From the NCBI GenBank assembly GCA_027625915.1, contig JANTQA010000044.1:372001-436000 (forward strand): a DNA stretch of 64,000 nt, read 5' to 3'. Below are positions 28,198 through 39,660 of this stretch, one piece after another. Numbering within the stretch: position 1 is the first letter of the stretch; each line of letters begins with the position of its first letter. The DNA comes from Anaeramoeba flamelloides. Taxonomy: Eukaryota > Metamonada > Anaeramoebidae. Made by a program: the position numbers and the translations under genes. The notes under the pieces are model-generated. The model saw only the letters and a list, made by a program, of their open reading frames with translations. It was not told the origin of the DNA and searched no databases.

Positions 28198-28598
28198 CAG
28201 TCAATCCAAAGCTACCCTGAAATTTTATCAATATCAAATTTTGATGTTGACATAAACATCTAAAAAGTTCAATATGGGAATAATAAAGCTCATATTAAAA
28301 AAAAAAATTGCTGAATGAGTTTATATTCAGGAATTTTATCTCACTTTTCAAAAAATAAATTTTCAGAACGCAAAATAACTCTGTATATCTAAAATTCATG
28401 AAGAAGCTACACAAAGTATCCTCTAAAAAATGAATTTATTTTTCGATCACATTAGGAGAATATTTTTCATCTCAACTCATTTAATGAAAAAATATTTTCA
28501 ATATAAGCTTTCTGTTTCTTATATTCTTAGATTTAAAAATCTATATCAACATCAATTTTTGATATTGATAAAATTTCACGGTAGCCTTGGAACAACTG
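28198..28598. mobile_element. Tc1/mariner-type MITE, 401 bp
   Basis: Ends are CAGT...ACTG flanked by TA on both sides. Terminal inverted repeats of roughly 50 bp include AAATTTTATCAATATCAAA and its complement TTTGATATTGATAAAATTT, with CAAAGCTACCCTG matching CGGTAGCCTTGG in reverse. No transposase frame. A small non-autonomous Tc1/mariner derivative is the natural reading. Confidence 0.75.
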
Positions 28599-29261
28599 TA
28601 ATTATGAAAGGATCATAATCAAAATCTATTATTAAATTATAAAAAATATATCAAATTATTAGAGATTTCTGAATGAATCCAAAAGAAAAATAAACCTAAA
28701 AAAAAAAATTATAATATTTAAATGACATTTTCGCTCTTGGTATTTTGCTTGATAAACAAACCCAAGCAAAGTTTGTTCTTGATAAAATTAAAACCAATTT
28801 TGAAAAATTAATCAATATTTTTATAAAAAAATTTTTCTATTGGATAAAAAATTCAATTTTTTAAAGCGGTATTAAATAGCCAACCAATTATTATATAGAT
28901 TGGAATTTTATATTAAACTATAAAAGTTTTTGAATCGATAGATGTATGGATCAACAAAGATTAACAAAATTCATATTATATAAATCCACACTTACCAAGA
29001 ATCAATTCTAAAACTGAGGCAAAAAATGATCCCGTCAGAATAACAATATATAAAAGAGAAGATTTAAATTAATTCAAAAATACAAATTTTTCATTTTTAA
29101 TGAAACACTCGATAAAAACTTCAATTCATAGAGAGGAAATATGAAAACATTCACTGGCTATCCAAAAACTTAAAATATTTGGAAATTGAACTTGATAAAT
29201 CTGGAATCGAACAAACTGAAAAGATCATTTATTGTAAATTTTATTATATTTACATGAATTT

Positions 29262-29336
29262 AAAAGAATTGGGTAAAATTATAGATTTATATCAATTCTT
29301 TTAAATCCTAGGCACTTTCCGACACTTCCCTGATTT
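29262..29336. repeat. Palindrome array III, part a
   Basis: Palindrome made of TTTAAAAGAATTGGGTAAAAT and its near complement at 29312-29330, next to CCTAGGCACTTTCCGACACTT. In the minus-strand direction it follows the LINE tail at 29337-29720 directly. Confidence 0.6.
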
Positions 29337-29720
29337 CTAAAAAAATAGTTTCGAAATTTTATTAAAGAAACATATTTTTCTTTATTTTTAACCAATGATA
29401 GAATAAATAATGATTCTTTATTTTGAATAACATCAAAGATTTTATTCTTAATATTATTCTTATTTTTTATTTCTTTAATTCAATTTTTTTGATTTTTTCC
29501 ATAGAATGTGCAATTCGATAAAAAATGATAGATATATTCATCTATTTCTGAGTTATATGGTATTTTTTTGTAAATGCTTGCAAGATATTGTTTTTATTTT
29601 ATTCTTATCATAATTATAAGTAAATATATTTATACAAGTTGAGAAGATTAGTAATTTTAGAATGGAAGTAGAACCTTCACATTTTAAATATTTTCTGTCG
29701 TTATGCTTTTTTTTTATTTA
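29337..29720 (-). mobile_element. LINE 3' tail, copy at 29 kb
   Basis: The minus strand reads DEYIYHFLSNCTFYGKN, a C-terminal HFL..C..Y motif of LINE reverse transcriptases, then a Lys/Asn-rich end. Over its whole length it aligns by eye with 34385-34752; both begin after AACGACA and share AGGTTCTACTTC. 5'-truncated and broken. Confidence 0.6.
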
Positions 29721-29734
29721 AAAAATAAACAGAA

Positions 29735-30052
29735 AATTTTATAAAAGTTTCTGTTTATTTCTTAAATTAAAAAAAACTCACTTTAGCTTTTCCAGAATTC
29801 AAAAGAATTGAGTAAAATCTTTGATTTTTCTCCATTCTTTTAAATATTGGAAGAGTATCGTTAGGTTTTCTTGAGTTTTCTGTTTATTTGAAAAATCAAT
29901 AGATTTCACAAATAAAATAGAAAACCTCAAGAAAACCGCCGTTAGGTTTTCCAAAATTTAAAAGAATAGAGTTAAATCTTTGATTTTACTCAATTCTTTT
30001 AAATTCTGGAAAACCTAGGTACTTGATGACACTTGATGGCACTTGGGGACGC
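29735..30052. repeat. Palindrome array III, part b
   Basis: At least three palindromic blocks in series: ATAAACAGAAAATTTT with its complement, a CCAGAATTCAAAAGAATTGA block with its partner, then a TTCTTGAGTTTTCTGTTTAT block with its partner, then another GAATTC-type block (29955-30012). Linkers contain CGTTAGG or CGCCGTTAGG. The right end has TGACACTTGATGGCACTTG. Confidence 0.7.
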
Positions 30053-31015
30053 GACTGTTTATTTTTGTTGGTACTATACCTAATAATTCTTAAATATTCT
30101 TGAACTTTTCCATCGAAAACAATTTATTATCAAGTTTTCTCAAAATTTGTAAAAATTTAATTATAATAATTTTAAGGTGTCTATTTATCAATTAATATTT
30201 TCCTTATCTTTTTTTGAAAACTTTAAATATTTGGATTTAAGTTCTAACTCCAAGATTTTTAAAATTGCTTTTTGAGATTATATCTTCTTTTATATAATGA
30301 AATTCTTGACTGGATAAATTTTTGTTTCAGTCTTTTAAATTATTATAATGGCAAGTGTGGATCAATTTTTAAAAAATTTGATATTTTTTATTTATCCAAA
30401 CATCAATTGAGTTGAAATATTTTTGAGTTATATTAAATATAACCAATCCATAAAATGATTGGCTAATATATATTGAATTAAACATTTGCAGTTTTACCCC
30501 ATGAGCTAAATATTATTGTCTAAAAATCATTTTGATGGTTTTTTTTTAGTTATTTTTAACCTTTTTGAAGTTTTTTGGTAAATGTTTTTCTTTTTCAAAA
30601 CAAATTCCTAAATATTTTATTTCTGATAATTGGTTTGATTTGAAGGTTTTATCAATATTTAGATTAACTCCAAATTCTTGTTTAATTTTATATATTGATA
30701 TTAATTTTTTGTGAAATTTATCTGTGTTTGTTTTTTTTTTTGTAAAATTCTTCAGACTTTTTTTTCAAAGTAATAATTTCAATTCAAATCAAAAATTCTT
30801 AATATTAGTAATTTCTTTCTTATAAAATAGTGTATTAAATGGTTTGTAGTAGAGAATGAAATGAACTCTGATATATTTTAAACCTTTAATTCAAATAATG
30901 TCCAACCAATTTCAAAAATAACTGAAAAAATAAATAAAAAAAAACAAAAATTTAAAATGCAATTTTATGTTATAAACGAATTTAAAGAAAAAAAAAACTC
31001 CATTATATAAGAGGA

Positions 31016-32208
31016 TAAGTACATTTTTCAAATTTTTTGAGTGCACCATTTATGTGTCTGAATTCAATAAACCATTTCTTTAGCCAAACACATTGATATT
31101 TTAATAAATACTAGAGTGGAATGTATCCGTACTATAATATATTATCAACCAAAAAAAAAAAAATGGAATTCAAAAAAATGAAACAATTGATCTAGAAAAA
31201 AATAAACACAATTCATTTATTTCTTGATCTTATCTATAATATTTGATAAATTAACTTATTCTTATTTTGGTTTTATTTTTATTTCTTTATGAAAATAATT
31301 TTGTTTGGAAAATGTTTGGGAATCTAATTACTTTTTATTTCTAAAGAATTTCCAAAATGAATTTAAAAATCCTATTTTCATTTAATTCATCTAATTCTCG
31401 TTTTAGTTTCTTAAAATCAGTTATTTTTTTTAATTCTTTGTGAGAATAAGGATTTATTGGCTGAAATTCATTGGATTTTATAATTATTTATTTTTCATTA
31501 AAATGAGAAATCAAAATTATACTCAAACTGATTGAAATTTTTCATAAAATTATCAATCTTTTTTTAGTTTGAATCTTTTCCAACTGTTTTTTTGATTTCA
31601 AGAATTCAGTTTCTTTATTTAAATCTTTGAAATAGTATTCATTGTTTTTGCTTTGTCTGATAAAGATATTTGAAAAAAGAATTTTTAAGCAAATTTGTCA
31701 CAAAAGGTTTTGTAAAATAATAATAAATAGTAATGGGACGAGAAATTCAAAGTTATACATTGTTTGGATCCATACAAACTGAGAAGAAAAAGAAAACAAA
31801 TATTCGAAAATAGGCTTTGATCGGTTTTTTTTTTTCATTTTATATTTTAACAAATTTATTTGTAAAGGTGATCTTTCGTGTTTGGTCTTCTAAAAGAAAA
31901 GATTTGTTTCAACAACACACCTTTTCGGGTCTATTTTTTTGCCTAATGTTTGATTAATTTCAATCGTTCGTATAAACACATCTCTAGATCCAAAACCAAA
32001 TTTAATAAAACTTTAAAATTTAAATTCAAAAAAAAAAAAAATTATTCAAAAAATTTAAGATTCAACTCTAAATTACACATTTTTTTTTTACAAATATATC
32101 AGCGAATGGTGTTTTGGTTTCAAAGTTTCAATATCTGGTGGCACTCAAAAAATATTTTTCAGTAATGTTCACACAATTAAAATTTTTCAAAATGGTAAAA
32201 TGTACTTA
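31016..32208. mobile_element. 1.2 kb element with inverted ends, family R-alpha, copy 1
   Basis: TAAGTACATTTT at the left is repeated in reverse at the right end, with subterminal GAGTGCACC on the left and GGTGGCACTC on the right. It aligns along its length with 41223-42426. No transposase motif recognised; open frames are short. Family unknown, a DNA element is the likeliest class. Confidence 0.55.
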
Positions 32209-32319
32209 CTTGTTTAAAAAAAAAAGCAAAGAAACTTTGAAAAAAATTATAAAATTGTATGATTTATTTATCTATGTTATATGAATATGTCTATAAATTT
32301 GAATATGAATAATATTTGA

Positions 32320-35300
32320 TTAAAAGTCAAATTGTGGTTGAATTATTTTTTCAATGATTTTGATTCTTTTTTTGAGTAATCTTTTGTTTTCTCTTTTCTG
32401 TTTTTCATTAAGTGAAACTATACCAATTAATTGTTTTTGATGCTTGACATGATTTAATAATAAAAACAAGATCCCTTCTTTCAATTCAAATAATTCTTGA
32501 ACTTCTCTTAAATTTGTAAATATTGAAATAATCTTTTGTAAATCTGCGCCAATGATCAAATTAGTAAAAAGCACGCGAGCCAATATTAAGGAATTTTTCG
32601 TTAATTTTGTAAAATCTAAAGTTTTCAAAACACTAATTGAAACTGCACCAAGTATTATTAGATGTGAAATCAATTTTGCCATATTAACGATTCTTGACAA
32701 TTTCGTTTCCTTTAGTAATTTAAATTGATCCCAGAAGGTGTATTGGAAAGTGATTTTAAAATTTTTACTATATTCACAAAGCCTGTTTCCAAGATAGGCA
32801 AAATATGGATTATAACTTTTCGATTGACCACAGCACTCAATCAACACTCTAATAATTTCACGTTCTTGTTTCGCTTTAAGTTGCAGTTTCAAAAGTTTTT
32901 CAAAGGCGTCGATATAATCTTCAGAAGACATTATCACAACAAATACTGCCTTTCTGATATCTGTATTCATTCTTTGAGATTGGATTTTTTCATAAATCTT
33001 TTGATCGTTACCATTCAGCATTGATTTTAATTTGAGGTTTTCTTGGTTCTTTTTTGACAGCTTCCATGCCGAGCTGGATGAAGTTCCAACTAACCACCAT
33101 CTTCCGTTTGATTCGGCATTGACGAAATCTTCCCACGTAACAGATAATGCTTGGTCGTGCCCCTCTCCTCGATTTTTTTCCCATTTGATCTTTGATTGCT
33201 GCACCTTTTCCTTTAATTTGGTTAGTTGAGTCAGTGCGCTGGTTTTTAAAAATTTTTGTTTATTGTTTTTTAAATCATAAATCATTTCTAACATAAAATT
33301 TACTCGCGAAGTGAAAATGTCTTCGTCTTCATCTTCGTTCTCCTTCCCGCCTCCCTTACTGCTCTTATTTTTAGAATCGTTGATTGATACCACTTTCTCT
33401 TGAACTAATAAAATAATATCCTTGAGCGCTGTCGGGTCGTCTTTACGTAAAGCAATACCCACGTTTCTTAGCAGCATTAATAACACTTCAATATTAAATG
33501 ATTGGAAGTTTTGAAGAAGATGCTCAATAAAGGTAAAGATCAATTTGCAACCAACGACTTCAAGAGAATATAATGTAGATAAAAAGACAATTAAATTATG
33601 GGTTTTGTTTTTGTTCTGTTCTTCAATGCTGTTAATTAAGGATTTGACAATATTCTCAACAAGATATGAACTGAACTCAAAGCCGATAAATGAATGCAGT
33701 AGTGCCACATGTGCGGCAGATGTTGAAATTAACAATTCGGTTAATTTTATTTTTATCATTAATTGTTCAATTATAAGCGAAGTGACAGACCTTTTAATAA
33801 TATTTATTGGATAATTGTTAAAATATGTGATTATTTCTATTGTAATTATTGTAAAATCAATAGGAAGATAGAAAGAGAAAATAAATAGAAAGACAAATAA
33901 GTTAAGAAAAGCATTTTATTATTATTTTTTTTTTTATTGTTAAGAAAAAGATCTTTTTTTTTTTTTTTTATTATTCTTATTATTATTCAGGTAAAAGTAT
34001 TTACCCCTTTTTTTTATCCTTAGGTTTTTTTTAAATTGAGAAATTATAAGAAAAAAATTCAAAAATTTTCAATTTATTTCTCAATTTAAAAAAAAAAACG
34101 CCGTTAGGTTTTCTTGAGTTTTCTGTTTATTAGTGAAGTGTTATAGGTTTTTTTGAGGTTTTCTATTTTGTTTCTGAAGTGTTCTAGGTTTATTTGAGGT
34201 TTTCTATTTTATTTGTGAAGTGTTCTAGGTTTATTTCTAAAGTAAAAAAAACCTAACGAAAATCTATTGATTTTCTAAATAAATAGAAAACTTAAAAAAA
34301 CCTAACGAAAATCAATAGATTTTACTAATAAAACAGAAAACCTCAAGAAAAGCTAGGCACTCTACGGCACTCTACGGCACTACCCGAATTCCTAAATTTT
34401 TATTTAGAAATTTTATTAAGTACTCAAAAACAAAATTGCCATTCAACACAACAAACATGATAAATCCTTGTTTTTGTAATAATTTGAAGAATAATATTAT
34501 TTTTTAAAATAATTGAAAAATTATTTTTTTTTAATTCAGATATCCAGATTTTGAGATTTTTTTCATCGGCTGGAAAATTTCATAGAAAGTGATCTAAATC
34601 TTCGATAATATCTAAATTGTTTATTTTTTTTTATACTTGTTCACATTATTTTGATTTAGTTTTATTCATAACATAAAAGTATCTATATCGATAATTTATA
34701 AAATTTCATGAGTTTCAAAATCGAAGTAGAACCTTTCTATTTTAAATATCTTTTGTCGTTTGGTTTTCCAGAATTCAAAAAAATGGAGCAAATTCAAAGA
34801 TTTTACTCAATTCTTTTAAATTCATAAAACCTAACGAAAAGTGTCGTCAAGTGCCTAGCTTTTCCAAAATTCAAAAGAATAGAGAAAAATCTTTGATTTT
34901 GCTCAATTCTTTTAAATTTTGGAAAAGCTAATGGCGGTTTTTTTTAATTTCTAAAATTAAAAAAAACCTAACGGCGATTTTCTTGGGGTTTTCTGTTTTA
35001 TTTGTTAAGTGTTCTAGGTTTTTTTTACTTTAGAAATAAACCGAAAATTTTAATAAATTTTCGGTTTATTTCTAAAGTAAAAAAAAACCTAGAACACTTA
35101 ACAAATAAAACAGAAAACTCAAGAAAAGCTAACAACAATTTTCCAGAATTCAAAAGAATTGAGTAAAATCAAAGATTTAACTCAATTCTTTTAAATTCTG
35201 GAAAAGCTAACGACAATTTTTTTTATTTTAAGAAATAAACTGAAAATTTCAAAAATTTTCTTTTTATTTCTTTAATTAAAAAAAACCTAACGACATTTCC

Positions 35301-38300
35301 AGCTTGGATTATTTTCTAAATTTTTAATTCTGAAATTTTCTAGTTCATATTCTAGATGTTTTAAATTTTTTAATTGAGTAATAAATTAGCGAATGATGTA
35401 TATAGTCAAAACATTTTTTTATATCGATTATAACAATATAAATATTTTCTTTTTTGAAAACTTTTTTGTCACACTTTTTTAAAATAATGATAAATTATTT
35501 TAAAAATTCATGGCTAATTTATCAAAATACCATTAACACTCCTTTTTTTCCACTTTATTCATCAATAACTATGTGTCACATGAATCTCACGATCTTTCAA
35601 GTTTTTCAATGAAATTTTCAATTGAATACATTTGAAAAAATCCAGAACAATTTTATGAAATGAAGCTGAAAAATGTAATACTACAGTGATATAACTAATC
35701 GTTGTTTTCAACTTTAACGGATTACAAAAATTTAAATATGCTCAAAATATTGTCATTGTTGGAGAGATGAAAAAAACTGATCAATAAGATGAAAACATCA
35801 TATAAGCAAGAAATAGGGTTCTTTAAATAAATTTTAAAAAAGAATTATGAAGATATGGAAAGATTAAATTGGAATTGTTTGACAAAAAAATGGGAAAAAG
35901 ATCATTTTTTGAATTTTTATAAAAAAAATTATTTTTATTTGTAAAAATTTTTAAACCATAAGATTAAATATTTTTTAAACTTTTAACGACTACGTTTGTA
36001 ATTGAAATTTAAAGATTAGTGCTGTTTAAAGACGGTTTGATGGTTGGTAATTGTCACAAATATTTAATTAGTGAGATCTTATGAAGGAAAAAATGTCATT
36101 TTTTTCCAAAATTTGACTGTCCTCGTTTCTGTGATTTCTGTGATTTCTGTGATTTCTGTGATATTAAAAAAATGAAAAAGAAGGTTGGCAAAAATTGGCT
36201 TTTTGAGAAAATTTCTCTTTAGAACATTTTTTAGAACCCTTATACATTGTTGACCATTTTCTTTTAAATGATTTTAATCTCGTTTGAGTGACAAGTTGAG
36301 AGGGTTCTAAAAATTGTTCTAAAATATTCAATAATGAGAAAAATGAATTTTTTTGATAACTTATTGTTTGTTATTTTAAAACAAAGGCATTTTTAAAATG
36401 ACGTGGCAAATGGTTTTGATTGTATTAAATCCACTAAAATTCCCATTTCCTAAAATTGAAAGATCATTTTTTCTCAACTATGAAACAATATTTATTTTAA
36501 AAATAAAAAAAACTGACTAATTTTTGCAAATTTTATTAATTCCCATTAGTTCCTTTAATGAAAAATTCTTAAAAACCTTTCCTGTACAACCTCAACCCAA
36601 TTTATCTTGTTGCAACAAATTGAGTTTTGAGAGAAAACGATCCAAACAAAAAAATTTTTATCAAAAAAGTATTAAAATGTTCAGTACATTTGGAATGGAT
36701 CATGTTGTTCCAAAAAAAATTCGAGGAGATACTCTCCTCTTAGTCATGGCGGCAGGATTTAATTCAAGGAAAAACAAAAAAAAAAATGCCAAAATCACAC
36801 TCTTTGTAATTATTAATACAGTCGTTCCACCCCTACCGTGAAAAATTATTAGACCCTAGAAATTGATTTTCTATTCTGAAATTTTTTTTTTGTACAACAA
36901 ACCGTAAAAGGGTTATAAAAGCTCGTTATAAACCATAAAATTTATAATAGAAAGTTAAAAATAAGTTATCTATTTTTTTTTGGATTTGGGAATTGACAAA
37001 CAAAATTCATTAAAAAACTTACATTAATGTGGATCTTCAATTTCCAAAATTTTTAAAATCTCAGCTTTTTGCACAATTTAAAAACAATGTATCGAAAAAT
37101 ACTTTCAAGTTTCCAGGGTTTCTGTGATTTCTGTGATTTCTGTAATTTCAATTTTTGCGAAATTTTAATTTTTATCTTGGTTTTTACAAAAAAAATAACT
37201 CTCAAATGAAGTCAAAGAAGTTGAAATTTTTATATTATGATCGGAGAGAAATTGAACTTTCTATTTCAAAAAACATAATTTTATAAGAGACAACCAATTT
37301 CTATGTCTTATAATATTTTTCACTGTTTGGCTGAAACGGCTGTATGGTTTGTGGAGACAATGTAAAAGCTCAACGTAACTCAATGATCAAAAATCATTGA
37401 CAATACAATCATTTTTATTTATAGTTGTTTATTTAGAGAGTTTTTAAGGTTAAAAAATCGTGATTATTTTTCAGTTTCATTTCCACAGTTCCTCAACAAG
37501 GGTGTTCGGGTTTATGTATCTCTTATTTTTTTGATCCATTTTTCATTTTAAATATGATATAAAATGATTTTTTGATACAAATTGGAGAATATTTTATCGA
37601 TCATTCCATTACATTTTAAATGAGATTGGAATAAATTTTGTTGAGTCAAATTGGTAAATTGCAAACGTATTCCTTAAAATAATTCAGATCTATCCTCAAA
37701 AGCTGGTTTAAATTTGAATAGAGTGTACACACTAATTATGTGTCTTCCTGTTTTCAAATATCCATTCCTGAAAAAAAAAACATTGAGTTATATTTTAGTA
37801 ATGTGGTAAACTATGTAAACACTTAAGGGCTATGTACACCACTGTACTATTTACCAAAGAAACGGATCAAATTTTCACTCCATTTTCCTTTTTTTAACAG
37901 ACAAATAGTGTTTTCAAAGAAGTGGTGGGTTGGAATTTGTGATCTATCTTTAAAAAATTGAAATTGAAAATTGATAAACGAAAATAAAAATTTTTTCCCA
38001 TTTATGACACAAACACCAGTATGATGGAATTTATCAACATCTTTACTCGGGGACAATGGTAAATAATGTGACAACCGTTCAACTACAAAACTGTTTGTCT
38101 AGTTACGATTTTTAAAGTGTCCATGAAGAAGAAGAATAATAGATTGATTTTTAAATTTTTTTTTAATTTTTAAGAGATCTTACGTAATTTTTAAAATACT
38201 TTGTCTTTGGAAATTTTTGGAAAAAAAGAATTTTTTCAAAGGGAAAGATTCAAACAAAAGAAAAAAAAAAAAAATCAAAAATTAACAAGGCAAACTTACG

Positions 38301-39296
38301 ATTTGTTATGACTGGTAAATTGTCACATGTTAATTTGTTAAATAAACTTCTTAATTGTTTTTTATAAAGTTCTGCTTGCTTATCAAAATTTTCAAAAACT
38401 TGTTTTCTTTTCAAGTCTGCAAGCCTTTGCTCGTCATTGTCTTCTCTAAGTTGGGGTGGGATGTACAATGAAGGCTGTTGCATTTTATTATCAGCGTTTT
38501 TTTTTTTAGGTTTCTTTTTCTTTTTTTTTTTCTTTTTTTTTTCTTTTTCATTTGTGCTGATCTTTTCTTTTTCATTTTTTTTGTGTAACTCAGGGATTTT
38601 CCATCCTTCGTTTACAAAATAATCCAAGCCGTCTTCAACAAATTCTTTTGACCAATTTTTATCCTTTTTATTAATACCTAATTTTTCTTCCATTTTTTTA
38701 ATCATCAAATCATCATAACGACCTTCCTCGTTAAAATCATTTTCTTCTTCTTCGCTACCTTCACCGTCTTCGTCGTCTTCTTCACTTTCTTCTCCTTCAC
38801 CATCTTCTTCACTTTCTTCATCTTCATCGTCATCTTCTTCATCATAATCTTTTTCTTCGTCGCTCTCATCATCACCGTCCTCCTCTTCTTTGTGTAACTC
38901 AGGAATTTTCCATCCTTCGTTGACAAAATAATCTAAGCCATCTTCGACAAATTCTTTTGACCAATTTTTATCCTTTTTATTAAGACCTAATTTTTCTTCC
39001 ATTTTTTTAATCATCAAATCATCAAAATAACCTTGATCGTCAACATTTTGACGATTTTCTTTAAATGTTGATGCTTTTTTGATCTTGTTCGTTTTTTTTT
39101 CTTTTTTTAAATGATGGTTTTTAGTGGATGGCTTGTTGAATTTTGTTTTTTTTCGATCATTTTTAATAAGATCTCTTCGATTATTTTCACCTTTGTTGGT
39201 AAACTGTTGCTTATTTCTTCTCATTTTCTTTTCCTTTCTTTTTCTTTTCCTCATTTCTCTCCTACTTAATGTTTGTTTTTTGTTTTTATTGCTCAT
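32320..39296 (-). CDS. NOM1: NOM1/Sgd1-like nucleolar MIF4G-MA3 protein
   Basis: Two exons, 39296-38300 and 33836-32320, with a phase-1 GT-AG intron of 4463 bp (donor GTAAGT, acceptor ACAATAG), give 837 residues, close to the human protein. Order: basic nucleolar-type N-terminus, Lys-rich and acidic tracts, LYIPPQLR, then a MIF4G domain (about 305-550, with AAHVALLHSFIGFEFSSYLV across the exon 2 start), then MA3 (about 620-705, DIRKAVFVVIMSSEDYIDAF) and a basic tail. NOM1 recruits eIF4A-type helicase DDX48 in nucleolar pre-rRNA maturation (family knowledge). Residues 90-136 and 194-239 are a near-perfect internal duplication. The intron holds palindrome arrays, a LINE tail and a TTAA-1 element. 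Start chosen at the ATG giving MSNKNKKQ; it faces SF3B3 364 bp away. Confidence 0.9.
34020..34384. repeat. Palindrome array IV, part a
   Basis: Starts with a palindrome of AAATTGAGAAAT type (34025-34098), linker CGCCGTTAGG, then nested TTCTTGAGTTTTCTG blocks with partners ending CAGAAAACCTCAAGAAAA, then three copies of GGCACTCTAC next to the LINE tail. GAAGTGTTCTAGGTTTATTT is repeated several times within. Confidence 0.7.
34385..34752 (-). mobile_element. LINE 3' tail, copy in NOM1 intron
   Basis: On the minus strand a segment like EDLDHFL, then a decayed cysteine region, aligns with the 58.1 kb tail (HFLWNCPAYENNSKTW) and with 29337-29720. It ends AAAAATTTAGGAATTC, as does the 58 kb copy, and is followed in that sense by GGGTAGTGCCGTAGAGTGCC. 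Broken, 5'-truncated. Confidence 0.55.
34753..35290. repeat. Palindrome array IV, part b
   Basis: A row of palindromes: 34753-34828 (partial), 34860-34925, 34938-34966, 34978-35127, 35139-35205 and 35217-35285. Linkers are short and similar: CTAACGAAAA with a GTGTCGTCAAGTGCC block, GCTAATGGCGG, CCTAACGGCGA, GCTAACAACAA, GCTAACGACAA, CCTAACGAC. Arms are 25-70 bp and nearly exact. Confidence 0.85.
35987..37673. mobile_element. TTAA-flanked DNA element, family TTAA-1, copy 2
   Basis: Left end CGACTACGTTTGTAATT, right end in reverse GGAATACGTTTGCAATT, both bordered by TTAA (35983-35986, 37674-37677). It aligns with 20015-21151 at both ends and in the middle but is about 550 bp longer. Tandem TGTGATTTC units occur at 36130-36165 and 37120-37150. 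The shared frame MDHVVP..I.GDTLLLVM is at 36697 on. It lies in the NOM1 intron. Confidence 0.7.
36218..36323. repeat. 23 bp hairpin inside TTAA-1 copy 2
   Basis: Arm 36218-36240 (TTTAGAACATTTTTTAGAAC, then CCT) pairs with 36301-36323 with one mismatch. It follows GAGAAAATTTCTC, the same context as the hairpin of copy 1, but the arm sequences are different. Confidence 0.8.
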
Positions 39297-39660
39297 TTTA
39301 ATACACAATAATCAATTGATAAAAAATGAAATACTCAAAACGGGACATTTTGAAAATTAACTCATAAAATTCCAAGTATTTTGAAATAGTCTATTAAGTG
39401 TAATTGTTAAACACTTTGATTGAAATTTATTCCATATTTATTTCAAAATCAGACAATTTTTCTTCCATAATATTTACTTCTTTCTGTATTCTTTATCCTT
39501 GTTATTTTTGAAAAAAAGGACAACACTACCTAGGCTTTAGGTATTAACTTTAGATTCCTTTTCATTACATTCATTTTATGAAAAAATAATTTTTTATCAA
39601 ATTGTAAAAATCATTTTTTAATTAATTGTTTCTTAAATTGAAAAGTGTTGGTTTTCTGAA
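39297..39660. promoter_or_regulatory. Divergent promoter region NOM1 / SF3B3
   Basis: A 364 bp gap between two outward-facing start codons must hold both 5' UTRs and promoters. It is AT-rich without a motif I can name. Two processing factors (ribosome and mRNA) thus could be co-expressed; that is inference. Confidence 0.45.

Larger units (their letters stand above)
27541..32319. other. Intergenic repeat-rich region
   Basis: No gene seen. Contains a CAGT-ended MITE (28198-28598), palindrome array and LINE tail (29262-30052) and a 1.2 kb inverted-ended element (31016-32208). Remaining parts are plain AT-rich sequence. Confidence 0.55.
33837..38299 (-). other. 4463 bp intron of NOM1, filled with repeats
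   Basis: Holds palindrome array IV (34020-34384 and 34753-35290), a LINE tail (34385-34752) and TTAA-1 copy 2 (35987-37673). The parts between are AT-rich without features. Boundaries are set by the reading frame: the split codon CAA is restored exactly. Confidence 0.85.

Noticed and set aside
31016-32208. R-alpha as a LINE reverse-transcriptase fragment
   Set aside because: Minus-strand frames gave only vague resemblance to reverse transcriptase; inverted ends argue for a DNA element.
34020-35290. CRISPR-like array
   Set aside because: Palindromes are modules of differing length, linkers are short and alike rather than unique spacers, there are no cas genes, and the context is eukaryotic.
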